NCBI GenBank assembly: GCA_945788675.1
Contig: CALZMY010000124.1
Location: forward strand, 1 to 26,056
Origin: an uncultured Gammaproteobacteria bacterium
GTDB lineage: Bacteria > Pseudomonadota > Gammaproteobacteria > SZUA-140
Direction of reading: 5' to 3'
DNA: 26,056 bases
Under the pieces are notes generated by a model that was not told the origin of the DNA, ran no database searches, and saw nothing but the letters and a program-made list of their open reading frames with translations. A program made the translations under genes and the position numbers. Positions 1-7,916 of the stretch are shown piece by piece. Each line of letters opens with the position of its first letter. The first letter of the stretch is position 1.

Positions 1-247
1 AAACCGCCTATACCAAAACCTGCAGATAGCTCGAGTGTACACTAACCTGATATGAAAATGGTAGGGTTCTGTGAAATGTCAACTGTTATTGTTTTAGAAC
101 GCCATTTTATCGTCATTTTTAATCGCTGGCGCAGTATGAGAGGCTGTGAAAATAGGATTAAGTCATCTGATTATCGTGTTTGTGTCGTTGCTTGTTCATC
201 TCCGTTAGAATGGATGTAGCGTAAATTTGATTGTGAATACCACTTAA

Positions 248-856
248 ATGATTAATAAACCCCGCGGCTATGCCGAAGCGTGCGACAGGAACAGAGATCC
301 GATTCTCGAGGTTATTCGGCCGTTACTGGAGGATTGCACTACCGTGCTTGAAGTTGGCAGTGGCACGGGCCAGCATGCCATCTATTTTGCTGCAAAGATG
401 CCGCATTTGGTGTGGCACACTAGTGATCGAGCGCTCAACCATCCCGATATACGTGCATGGCTGGATGAGGCAGCACTTGCCAATACGCGTCCCCCGCTGT
501 CACTTGATGTGACACAGTCGGTGTGGCCGTCGCTAGCGGTCGATGCCGTTTTTTCCGCCAATACTGCCCATATTATGAGCTGGGATGCGGTGAAGGTGCT
601 TTTCGCTGGTGTTGGGGAGTTGCTTTCAGTCGATGGATTATTTCTGCTCTACGGGCCGTTCAACTACAACAATCAATATTCAAGTGAAAGTAACCGCTAC
701 TTTGATCAACATCTGAAACTGCGTGATCCAGAGAGTGGTATTCGTGACTTCGAGGCGGTGGAGCTGCTGGCGCAGCAAGCAGGGATGGTGTTACAGCAGG
801 ATTATCAAATGCCTGCCAACAACCGTCTTCTATGCTGGCGAAAAGGGTTGAGTTAA
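248..856 (+). CDS. DUF938 family class I SAM-dependent methyltransferase
   Basis: This 202-residue protein has the glycine-rich SAM-binding motif VLEVGSGTGQHAIYFA at about residues 33-48. The N-terminus (YAEACDRNRDPILEVI) and the segments FSANTAHIMSW and LYGPFNYN are typical of the DUF938 family, which has a methyltransferase fold but no established substrate. It should be cytoplasmic, as no signal or membrane segment is visible. The ATG start has no clear Shine-Dalgarno sequence, but the N-terminus matches the family start. It stands alone, convergent with yaeQ. The fold assignment is firm; the substrate is unknown. Confidence 0.88.
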   Translation: MINKPRGYAEACDRNRDPILEVIRPLLEDCTTVLEVGSGTGQHAIYFAAKMPHLVWHTSDRALNHPDIRAWLDEAALANTRPPLSLDVTQSVWPSLAVDAVFSANTAHIMSWDAVKVLFAGVGELLSVDGLFLLYGPFNYNNQYSSESNRYFDQHLKLRDPESGIRDFEAVELLAQQAGMVLQQDYQMPANNRLLCWRKGLS

Positions 857-924
857 TTTCCTGTCACCGGTTTATGTACTGAATGATGAGTGTGACAGTT
901 GTCTGGCTGCGAGTGGAATCGCTT

Positions 925-1461
925 CTATTTGAGCGTTTGGGTAGCGGCCTCGAGGGTGTCGCTACTGTTCGTTAGCCAGATCGTACCATCCTGAATGGTG
1001 CAGTTGAGTTGCATCTGACGCGTTATCAGCGAGTCTATGCGGCAGTCATCATTGATGGTGAGCAGGTCAACGGCGAGGTTGCTGATATTTTTTGTACGTT
1101 CGGAGATCTGTTGCCACCATAGTTGGCCACTTCTCGCACTATAAATGTAGATCTGAACCTGATGCGCCCGCCCGCACGCCTTGCGCAGTCGTTTTTCATC
1201 TGGTTGTCCAAGTTCAATCCACTGCTTGATCTCGCCATTGGCAGAATGACGCCATAGATCCGGCTCGTCGATGCTGCTTATCCCTTTGGTAAAGAGCAGT
1301 TCTTGATGAGCATTTAACGCAAAGGCGAGGATCCGGTATAACATCCGTTCATTGTTCTCTGACGGATGGCGTGCGATCGTCAGTTGATGCGGCTGATAGT
1401 AGTGACGATCAATGTCATCGACCTGCAGGTCAAGCTTAAAGATCGTGGCCTTGATTGCCAT
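925..1461 (-). CDS. yaeQ: YaeQ family protein
   Basis: This 178-residue protein is close to the usual YaeQ length of about 180. It opens with the characteristic MAIKATIFKLDLQVDDIDRH and then HQLTIARHPSENNERMLYRI; the segment ISSIDEPDLWRHSANGEIKQWIELGQPDE is also typical. The family has a PD-(D/E)xK nuclease-like fold, and its biochemical role is unsettled; early claims linked it to RfaH suppression. The start ATG shares one base with the rapA stop codon (TGATG arrangement), so the two genes are probably co-transcribed and translationally coupled. Family assignment is confident; function is not known. Confidence 0.9.
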   Translation of the reverse strand: MAIKATIFKLDLQVDDIDRHYYQPHQLTIARHPSENNERMLYRILAFALNAHQELLFTKGISSIDEPDLWRHSANGEIKQWIELGQPDEKRLRKACGRAHQVQIYIYSARSGQLWWQQISERTKNISNLAVDLLTINDDCRIDSLITRQMQLNCTIQDGTIWLTNSSDTLEAATQTLK

Positions 1462-4436
1462 CAGGTGCTGATGATCACACGTACAGCATCGAGTCGCAGG
1501 TGCGCATCTTTCAGTGCCTGTGTCAGTGCTGCCATCTGCTCTTCGAAAAACTGAACCTCTTCGTCACGCACATTGGGATTGACCTTCTGTAGCGCCTTGA
1601 GACGATTGATCTCTCGGTTGAGCATCGCCTGCGAACGCTGTTGCGCCTGCTGCAGGAAGGCAGGGACTAGTTTCTCTGCCTGCTGCTCGGCAAGTGGCAC
1701 CATCTCGCGCAATTTTTTACCAAAGGCACGAATGATCTTGCGCGTGGTCTCTCGGTCAACCTTGGCACGAATCTGTTGTAGCGCTTCGCTGGAGAGCTCG
1801 TTGCTGTAGTCGCGTCCCTGTGGGTCGATCATCACGCGGATCAGTGTCGGTGGCAGATAACGGTTCGATTGTAATGCGTTATTGGCGCTACTCTCCAGTA
1901 TAAAGAGGCATTCCAGCAGCAGTGTGCCCGCCTTAATAGCAGGGTGTTTGATCGCTGCAATCGCAGTGTTTCCCTGTTCGTTGTTAAGTAACATCTCCAT
2001 TGCACCCGTGGTGAGTGGGTGCTCCCAGGTGATGTAGTGGACATCTTCATTGGTCAGTGCGGTGTCACGTTCATAGGTGATCGTCATCCCTTCGCTGTGC
2101 AGACCAGGAAAGCTGCTGTTCTGCATGTGGTCACCGGGGCGAATAATCTGGCACGCATCGCTGTGATGTTCGCTTTCGATGCCGTAACAGTCAAACACCT
2201 GGATGAGGTATTCGGATAGCAGTTCACTGTTTTCATTTTGACTCGCGCTTGCCTTCAGTTGACTGGCAACCAGTGGACGGCACGAATTGTATTCCAGCAG
2301 CTGATCACGGCCGTGTTGCAATGCGTCATTCAGTTCTGTGTGAATCTTCTGCGTGGTGGTGATCAGCGATGTCAGATCATTATCGTCATCATTATTGTCA
2401 CTGGCATCTATTTGATACAGCGTCTCGATCAACGTCGGCATCAGTTTAGTGAAGACGTTATGACCCGCCGGGCAGGTCTGCTCAAAGGCATTAAGTCCTT
2501 CGTGATACCAGCGATACATTACCTCTTGCGCGGTCTTCTCCATGTATGGCACATGGATGTCGATGGTATTTTTCTGGCCGATACGATCAAGTCGCCCGAT
2601 ACGCTGTTCCAGCAGATCCGGGTTAAGTGGCAGATCAAACAGGATCAGGTGATGGGCGAACTGGAAGTTGCGTCCCTCACTGCCAATCTCGGAGCAGATC
2701 AACACCGGGCTGCCGTATTCAGGGTCAGAAAAATAGGCCGCGGCACGATCACGCTCGACAATCGAGAGATGCTCGTGGAACAGCGCAGGATAGACGCCAT
2801 CTTTTTTGCGTAACGCATCGGCAAGATCCATTGCGGTATCAGCATCGGCGGCGATTACCAAAACCTTGGCGGGTTTCAGCTCTTTTAACTTGTGGCTAAG
2901 CCACTCGACACGGGGGTCGACTGCCCCCCATGATGTTCCGCTCGTGACTGCCTGATAGGCGAGTTCGGGACAGAGTAGCTGACGGGTATCGACCGCTTGA
3001 TCAAGCATTAGTTGTAACAGGCAGTCACGGTAGGCCACCGGTTGTGGCAGTGGGTAGCCGCTGACACGACGTTCAGGGAACCCTTTGATGGCGGCGCGGG
3101 TGTTGCGAAAGAGCACGCGTCCGGTGCCGTGACGATCGAGCAGATGTTCGGTCAACTCGTTTCTAGCGGCGATTTCATCGTCTGTATGGGTATCGTCAAG
3201 CAGACTGAGTTTATCCAGCAATGGCTGGTTATCGCCTTCGTTGAGGGTCGTTTCAAGCGTGGCGCGCGTATGCTCATTTAATGGCTGCTGGCCTAACAGC
3301 GCCTCAACCGCTTCGGCAATCGGGGCATAGTGCTGTTCTTCATCGATGAAGCGGTCGAGGTCGGGGAAGCGGTCGGAGTCGAGCAGGCGCAGGCGCGCAA
3401 AGTGGCTCGCCTTGCCCAGCTGTTCTGGTGTCGCGGTCAGTAACAGTACCCCTTTGGTAATCGCTGCGAGTTGTTCGATACAACGATATTCGATACTCGA
3501 CTGTTGTGGGCTCCATTCAAGGTGGTGAGCCTCATCGACCACCAGCAGATCCCATTCGGCATCGAGCGCCTCCTGGAAGTGATCGGGTTGTTCTGCGAGA
3601 AACTCGAGGCTACAGAGTATCAGTTGCTCGCAATTAAAAGGGTTGCTATCGAGACTGTCATCAGGTGCCATCGGGTCGTCAACTTCACTTTCAAGATGCG
3701 CTTCATCTTCAGAGTGATGTCCGGCAATCGCCTGACAGCGCGCCTCATCGAAGATACTAAAATGGAGATTGAAGCGGCGCAGCATCTCGACCAGCCACTG
3801 ATGGATCAAACTCTCCGGTACGACAATCAAAACGCGTTGGGCACGCTCGGTGAGCAGTTGCTGATGGATAATCATCCCGGCTTCGATAGTTTTGCCCAGG
3901 CCTACCTCATCAGCAAGCAGGACACGTGGCGCGTAACGGTTGGCCACCTCATGGGCGATGTAGAGCTGGTGTGGGATCAGACTGGTGCGTACGCCGGTCA
4001 AGCCGAGCAGCTCACTGCGTGCCTGACGATTGGCGTGCAGATGGCTCTGTTGGCGCAGTTCAAACCACTTGTTTTTATCGACCTGCCCGCTGAAGAGGCG
4101 TTCAGTAGGGCGATTGAGTTTGATGAAGTTATCCAGCGCCCCCTCGGGCAGTTCTCGTGGTTCTCCTTCGTCATCGCTACCGCGGTAAATAATCAGGCCG
4201 TCCTGCTCGTCCACCTGTGAGATCTTCAGTAGCCAGCCGTCGTGAGACTTTACTTTGTCGCCGAGTGAGAAGACCACACGGGTCAGTGGTGCGGTCAATT
4301 TGGCGTAGATTCGCGTTTCACCTGTCGCCATAAATAGGATGGTGACGGTGCGATGATCACAGCTGAGCACGGTACCCAGACCCATTTGAATCTCGGCGTT
4401 ACTGATCCAGCGCTGGCCGGGGAGAAAATCTTGCAC
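1461..4436 (-). CDS. rapA: RNA polymerase-associated ATPase RapA (HepA)
   Basis: RapA is a Swi2/Snf2-family ATPase that binds RNA polymerase and helps recycle it after transcription. The 991-residue protein is slightly longer than the E. coli one (968). It has an N-terminal Tudor-like region starting GQRWISNAEIQMGLGTV, Walker A ADEVGLGKT at about residues 175-183, the DEAH box at 301-304, the motif LLLTATPEQLG, and the C-terminal helicase motif NPDLLEQRIGRLDRIGQ. The start is GTG, supported by alignment of the N-terminus with known RapA; AGGA lies about 11 bases upstream. A small acidic insertion (residues about 241-265, rich in E and D) sits between the first helicase motifs. The downstream gene yaeQ overlaps its stop codon. 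Confidence 0.96.
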   Translation of the reverse strand: MQDFLPGQRWISNAEIQMGLGTVLSCDHRTVTILFMATGETRIYAKLTAPLTRVVFSLGDKVKSHDGWLLKISQVDEQDGLIIYRGSDDEGEPRELPEGALDNFIKLNRPTERLFSGQVDKNKWFELRQQSHLHANRQARSELLGLTGVRTSLIPHQLYIAHEVANRYAPRVLLADEVGLGKTIEAGMIIHQQLLTERAQRVLIVVPESLIHQWLVEMLRRFNLHFSIFDEARCQAIAGHHSEDEAHLESEVDDPMAPDDSLDSNPFNCEQLILCSLEFLAEQPDHFQEALDAEWDLLVVDEAHHLEWSPQQSSIEYRCIEQLAAITKGVLLLTATPEQLGKASHFARLRLLDSDRFPDLDRFIDEEQHYAPIAEAVEALLGQQPLNEHTRATLETTLNEGDNQPLLDKLSLLDDTHTDDEIAARNELTEHLLDRHGTGRVLFRNTRAAIKGFPERRVSGYPLPQPVAYRDCLLQLMLDQAVDTRQLLCPELAYQAVTSGTSWGAVDPRVEWLSHKLKELKPAKVLVIAADADTAMDLADALRKKDGVYPALFHEHLSIVERDRAAAYFSDPEYGSPVLICSEIGSEGRNFQFAHHLILFDLPLNPDLLEQRIGRLDRIGQKNTIDIHVPYMEKTAQEVMYRWYHEGLNAFEQTCPAGHNVFTKLMPTLIETLYQIDASDNNDDDNDLTSLITTTQKIHTELNDALQHGRDQLLEYNSCRPLVASQLKASASQNENSELLSEYLIQVFDCYGIESEHHSDACQIIRPGDHMQNSSFPGLHSEGMTITYERDTALTNEDVHYITWEHPLTTGAMEMLLNNEQGNTAIAAIKHPAIKAGTLLLECLFILESSANNALQSNRYLPPTLIRVMIDPQGRDYSNELSSEALQQIRAKVDRETTRKIIRAFGKKLREMVPLAEQQAEKLVPAFLQQAQQRSQAMLNREINRLKALQKVNPNVRDEEVQFFEEQMAALTQALKDAHLRLDAVRVIIST

Positions 4437-4657
4437 GTTTATAAATATCCTCGAAACTGGCCGGGGAATAAGGCTCCGACCGAAAAAAGAGGCACATTTT
4501 AGAGGAAATGGTGAAAAAAATCCCTGTTATCTTCCGTTTTGTTCGCGCGTGTTGTGTATTGTTTTTTATAGCAAAGCGAAGCGCGGCTCGATAGACTATG
4601 CCATTCATAGACTTAATGCTTTTTTAGGCTGAATTAGCGATTAATAGCGGGGAAATT

Positions 4658-5140
4658 ATGGCAGGATTTATGTTGGAGCAGTGGCACTGGTGGACCATCA
4701 CACTGCTGGCGTGCTCGTTTGCATTCTATTTTTCTAATAGCAAGCCGGCATGGGTGGCGATTGCCTCAACGGTAGTGGGCGCGATTCTCTGGTTCAAGCC
4801 TCATTTTCCCGTGATGTACCAGCTCGGCATCTTTTTTGCCCTTGCCGCTCTCGGAACCGTATTAACCACATTATTGATGAGCGGCCGGAAGAAAGAGGCA
4901 GACGAGGCTGATGATGCAACACCAAAGCGGGTGATGCATGTCGAGCGCTTAATCGGACATGTGATTACACTTGAGACCCCGATTGTGAACGGCAATGGTC
5001 AGTTCGAAATTCAGGGTGTGACACTGCGCTTACGCGGTGCGGACTGTGAGGCTGGTGAGAAGGTGAGAGTGGTTGGCATCGATGGGATCGATCGTGAGGT
5101 GATTATGGTAGAGCCGTTGGACGGTTTTGAGGATTATTGA
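4658..5140 (+). CDS. NfeD-like membrane protein (short type)
   Basis: This 160-residue protein has hydrophobic segments at about residues 10-45 and 50-75, then a charged linker (GRKKEADEADDATPKR) and a C-terminal OB-fold-like domain with LIGHVITLETPIVNGNGQFEIQG and AGEKVRVVGIDG, as in short NfeD proteins. NfeD proteins usually partner an SPFH (stomatin/flotillin-like) protein encoded next door, in membrane microdomain organisation or protein quality control. No SPFH gene is visible here; a 70-residue membrane protein follows instead. The ATG start has GGGGAAA a few bases upstream. The family call is good; the specific partner is unknown. Confidence 0.85.
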   Translation: MAGFMLEQWHWWTITLLACSFAFYFSNSKPAWVAIASTVVGAILWFKPHFPVMYQLGIFFALAALGTVLTTLLMSGRKKEADEADDATPKRVMHVERLIGHVITLETPIVNGNGQFEIQGVTLRLRGADCEAGEKVRVVGIDGIDREVIMVEPLDGFEDY

Positions 5141-5295
5141 ATGGCAATTGTACTCAACGCGAGTTTTTCTACCGCCTTATTTTGCCAACACGAACAATAG
5201 CATCTAATGCTATGGGTTATTGCCCAGCAACAACACCAATTAAGCGCATTCCGGTGCGGTATCCTGAAATGATTATTTATATTCGCGAGGATACG

Positions 5296-5508
5296 ATGAA
5301 CATGAACATGATATTATCACGAGTTATATTAGCGGTTATTGCTCTAATTTTTGTCCATGCCGTCCAGGGTCTTATGACGGTTTTTCAGATCTATTCCGAG
5401 CGCACGATTGGGGTGTTCGGGGCAATAACTAGCACAGGATTTATCTGTTTTGTGTGTGTCTATCGAATTTCTATATCGAGAGGCTGGTATAGCGAACTCG
5501 GTACCTAA
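5296..5508 (+). CDS. small two-helix membrane protein, unknown function
   Basis: The predicted protein has 70 residues with two hydrophobic stretches (about 8-28 and 38-57) and a short polar tail ending SRGWYSELGT. The ATG at 5296 is preceded by GCGAGGA at a workable distance, so it is preferred over the TTG at 5137, which lies inside the end of the NfeD-like gene and would add a non-hydrophobic leader. I do not recognise the family. It follows the NfeD-like gene by about 155 bases and lies just before a decayed region, so it may itself be accessory DNA. Confidence 0.5.
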   Translation: MNMNMILSRVILAVIALIFVHAVQGLMTVFQIYSERTIGVFGAITSTGFICFVCVYRISISRGWYSELGT

Positions 5509-5664
5509 ATTAAAACGGCCTCACTGTAATATAACCGACGAAAGCAATGTAAAATATTTGGTAGCCAGACGTAATATAAAGATAGTTAAGTCGTCTCATG
5601 AACTTGCTGCGATCCGGCCCGGACGGGATACCGGGATCCAGTAATCTACGTGTAGGACGGAGGC

Positions 5665-5874
5665 TTGTACAAAAAGAACTTCATCGTAATTATTGGGCTG
5701 CCCCTCGCAGCTCTTGCTTCACTATTTATTGTTGTGTTTCTTGAGTAAAGCCAGGGGCCAATAGAGTTCAAAGGGCTTGGTTTTGAGTTCAAAGGGGCGT
5801 CTGGGCCTGTAGTGCTTTGTTATTTGGCATTTGTAATTTCATTTAGCGTATTGTGGAATGGTGAGTTTCAATAG
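5665..5874 (+). pseudogene. remnant of a small membrane protein gene, interrupted by an in-frame TAA
   Basis: Reading from a TTG at 5665 gives YKKNFIVIIGLPLAALASLF and IVVFLE, then TAA at 5746-5748. The same frame continues without another stop as SQGPIEFKGLGFEFKGASGP and VVLCYLAFVISFSVLWNGEF Q to TAG at 5872-5874. The two halves look like one protein of about 69 residues: helix, short conserved-looking GPIEFKGLGFEFKG loop, helix. A single C-to-T change (CAA to TAA) would explain the break. GGAGG at 5659-5663 lies only one base before the TTG, so the start is also doubtful. It lies directly against the insertion-sequence remnant that follows. Interpretation as a dead gene is inference from frame continuity. 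Confidence 0.5.
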
Positions 5875-5910
5875 TGATGATCCCCACTTTAAGTGATGAT
5901 CCCCACTTTA
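5873..5910 (+). repeat. perfect 19-bp tandem duplication
   Basis: The 19-base unit AGTGATGATCCCCACTTTA occurs twice with no gap (5873-5891 and 5892-5910). It sits where the dead small gene ends and the transposase-like remnant begins. Part of the unit (CCCACTTT) reappears inverted as AAAGTGGG at 6046-6053, which suggests transposon termini. Confidence 0.85.
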
Positions 5911-6053
5911 TTGGACACCTTCTGATAAACCAGGAGCAAGCAAATGCGCAACAGTACTCAATCCAGAAAAAGATGGAAATATACAAAGGACTTTAAAGAG
6001 CGATATCAAATTTCTAACTTTTCAAGCAGATGAAGTTCTCCTCAGAAAGTGGG
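5873..6053 (+). mobile_element. insertion-sequence remnant with truncated transposase start
   Basis: After the tandem repeat comes TTGGACACC, then a well-placed AGGAG (5932-5936) and an ATG at 5944. The 29-codon frame to TGA at 6031-6033 begins MRNSTQSRKRWKYTKDFKER, which resembles the N-terminus of helix-turn-helix OrfA transposase subunits (R-x-Y-T-K-D/E-F-K) of the IS3 type. The similarity stops after about 20 residues, so most of the element is gone. AAAGTGGG at 6046-6053 is the inverse complement of CCCACTTT in the repeat and may mark the other end. Family assignment is tentative. Confidence 0.5.
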
Positions 6054-6105
6054 TAGTAATTTATAATCAACGCTAAAGACGTTTGGAATGGGGTGAATAA
6101 ATAAG

Positions 6106-6942
6106 CTACGGTACTTCTACCATCTCCTCCGACTGCGAGAACATCCAGATCAGTGCAAACCCCAGTGCTCGATAGTGTTTCGTCGAAACTAACGGGCTCT
6201 CTTCGAACGCAGTATTTTTCAATGTATCAAAGCGAGCAAACACACCGAGGCGTAATTTTTTGGTGATGTTCTTTCTGAATGTCAGTGTGGTGCGTGCGCC
6301 GCTGTAGCCGCTACTGGCATGATATTCATTGCGTGCTGTAGTGACATATGCCGGCATGACTTCGTAGAAGTAGTTGTGATAGTCGCGGTCTGCGTAGAGT
6401 GGACCGACGGAAAGAGTGCCCTTCCAGTCGTCATGAATAGCGCTCTTTGCAGTGTATTCCAGGAAGGGTGAAAAGGTCCAGCCGCGGTGTTTGAAGAGGC
6501 CGTCGCCGCCGATTGAATGCGCGGAACGTATTGGCAGTTTGAGCCATAGCGACTGGCGCTTGTGACTGAGTTGCCACAGGTTCAATTCGAGTGATGGCCC
6601 GAGTTCGACGGTGGTGTCGATGTCTGGCATGCCGGCGCGTGGGCTGTCGCCATCGCTGGAGACCGGGATGCCGGCTGCAAGACTCAGGTCTAGTCTGATG
6701 CGATCAGTCTGAAATAGATGGCCCTGGATGCCACTTCGGTCGATATTCAAGCGCTCGCCACGATAGGTTATGTAGGGGAAGGGGGTGATGTAATTACGGT
6801 AAATATCCGAACCGCGATAGTAGGGGAGGTTTAACCCGCCGATGCCGATACCCAGCTCCCAGCGGGGCAATGACTGCGCATGGGTTGCGGGCAGCACGAT
6901 GATGAATAATAAAACGGAAGTAATCAGGTTTCTGGGATTCAC
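6106..6942 (-). CDS. MipA/OmpV family outer-membrane protein
   Basis: This 278-residue protein has a cleavable signal peptide (hydrophobic LITSVLLFIIVLPA, likely cut after THA). It then runs through alternating strand-like segments, including WELGIGIGGLNLPYYRGSD and PFPYITYRGERLNIDRSGIQ, which are hallmarks of MipA/OmpV proteins. The C-terminal part (HYRALGFALIWMF) looks like a final barrel strand, followed by a short polar tail. Members are beta-barrel outer-membrane proteins; E. coli MipA binds murein-hydrolysing complexes, while others act as general porins. The gene is monocistronic, divergent from the HIT gene. The specific role here cannot be read from sequence. Confidence 0.9.
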   Translation of the reverse strand: MNPRNLITSVLLFIIVLPATHAQSLPRWELGIGIGGLNLPYYRGSDIYRNYITPFPYITYRGERLNIDRSGIQGHLFQTDRIRLDLSLAAGIPVSSDGDSPRAGMPDIDTTVELGPSLELNLWQLSHKRQSLWLKLPIRSAHSIGGDGLFKHRGWTFSPFLEYTAKSAIHDDWKGTLSVGPLYADRDYHNYFYEVMPAYVTTARNEYHASSGYSGARTTLTFRKNITKKLRLGVFARFDTLKNTAFEESPLVSTKHYRALGFALIWMFSQSEEMVEVP

Positions 6943-7068
6943 GGTGTTTACTGTTTGGCTGGGATCGCTACGTTATGTAATATGATGAGGTCAGATATTG
7001 GTTGCACGATTGTAACATGGGTGTGCGATAACGAATGACATCGTCATCCTGAAAAGGAGTTGAGCGAA

Positions 7069-7413
7069 ATGAGTGATTGTCTATTTTGTAAAATGGTGAG
7101 TGGTGAGATTGCCCCGGATAAGGTCTATGAGGATGATGATGTGCTGGCCTTTGGTGACATCAACCCCCAGGCGCCGTTGCATGTGCTGGTGATTCCAAAG
7201 GTTCATATCTCAACGCTCAATGAGCTTGATGAGACTAATGCTTCGTTATTGGGCAAGATGTATCTCGCGGTTAAAGAGATCGCGAAACAGGAAGGGGTTG
7301 CAGAAGATGGTTTTCGCACCGTGGTGAACTGTAATCGCGATGGCGGTCAGTCGGTTTATCACATTCATCTTCATATGCTAGCTGGGCGTGGCCTGCAGTG
7401 GCCACCAGGTTAA
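7069..7413 (+). CDS. hinT: HIT family purine nucleoside phosphoramidase (HinT-like)
   Basis: This 114-residue histidine-triad protein begins CLFCKMVSGEI, has the APLHVLVIPKVHI nucleotide-binding segment, and ends with the catalytic triad HIHLH at residues 98-102 followed by MLAGRGLQWPPG. HinT enzymes hydrolyse adenosine phosphoramidates and related AMP conjugates in the cytoplasm. The ATG at 7069 is chosen over the TTG at 7060 because AAGGAG at 7053-7058 is correctly spaced only for the ATG. A pyridoxamine-phosphate-oxidase-fold gene follows after 14 bases, so the two may be co-transcribed. Confidence 0.94.
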   Translation: MSDCLFCKMVSGEIAPDKVYEDDDVLAFGDINPQAPLHVLVIPKVHISTLNELDETNASLLGKMYLAVKEIAKQEGVAEDGFRTVVNCNRDGGQSVYHIHLHMLAGRGLQWPPG

Positions 7414-7427
7414 CCGGGTGCTGACAG

Positions 7428-7916
7428 GTGGAGTCTACTGAAGAGCAGAGGCTCGCCCAACTGGTGTTTGGCAACCGCTGGGGTGCGCTGGCGACTGCTG
7501 ATCGCAATCGCCCGCTCGCCTCTTATGTCGCTTATGTGGCAGACGTGGATGGCGATGGATTCATGATCCATGTTAGTCGGCTTGCAAGACATACCGCCAA
7601 TTTGTTGGCAAACCCGCAGGCGTCCCTTACGATCAGTGAAGCGGATAGTGGCGAGGGTGACCCACAGACGTTGGCACGGGTGACCTTGCAGGGCAGTGTG
7701 ACTGAAATAGCACGTGATAGCGCTGCATATGGGGCTTCACAGGCCGCCTATATCAAGGCGTTACCGGATGCACAGCAGCTGTTTGGTTTTGCCGACTTTA
7801 TCCTGTTCAGGTTTACTATTGAACAGGTACGATTTGTAGCCGGTTTTGGCAAGTCATTTACGTTGTCGTCGAAAACACTGCAGCGGCTACGAGGTGACTA
7901 TGAGATCACTTCTTAA
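7428..7916 (+). CDS. pyridoxamine 5'-phosphate oxidase-fold (HugZ-like) protein
   Basis: This 162-residue protein has the split-barrel flavin/haem-binding fold pattern: ALATADRNRPLASYVAYVADVDGDGFMIHVSRLARHTANLLANPQASL, then VTLQGSVTEI and a C-terminal FRFTIEQVRFVAGFGKSF. The tail and the HTANLLANPQASL segment resemble HugZ/HutZ-type haem-utilisation proteins, but it is shorter than full HugZ and lacks the extra C-terminal domain. GTG at 7428 is the first possible start after an in-frame stop at 7422. Its stop codon overlaps that of the convergent GGDEF-EAL gene. The fold is confident; whether it binds FMN or haem is open. Confidence 0.82.
   Translation: MESTEEQRLAQLVFGNRWGALATADRNRPLASYVAYVADVDGDGFMIHVSRLARHTANLLANPQASLTISEADSGEGDPQTLARVTLQGSVTEIARDSAAYGASQAAYIKALPDAQQLFGFADFILFRFTIEQVRFVAGFGKSFTLSSKTLQRLRGDYEITS

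Noticed and set aside
1..247. Possible gene ends at the left edge (frames ending at 45 or 55) and a promoter before the DUF938 gene
   Set aside because: Two frames are equally open for less than 20 codons, and no -10/-35 pair with proper spacing stands out. I see nothing supportable in this stretch.
3471..4220. A 249-codon plus-strand open frame opposite rapA
   Set aside because: It lies wholly within rapA on the opposite strand, has no recognisable domain or ribosome-binding site, and is explained by rapA codon structure.
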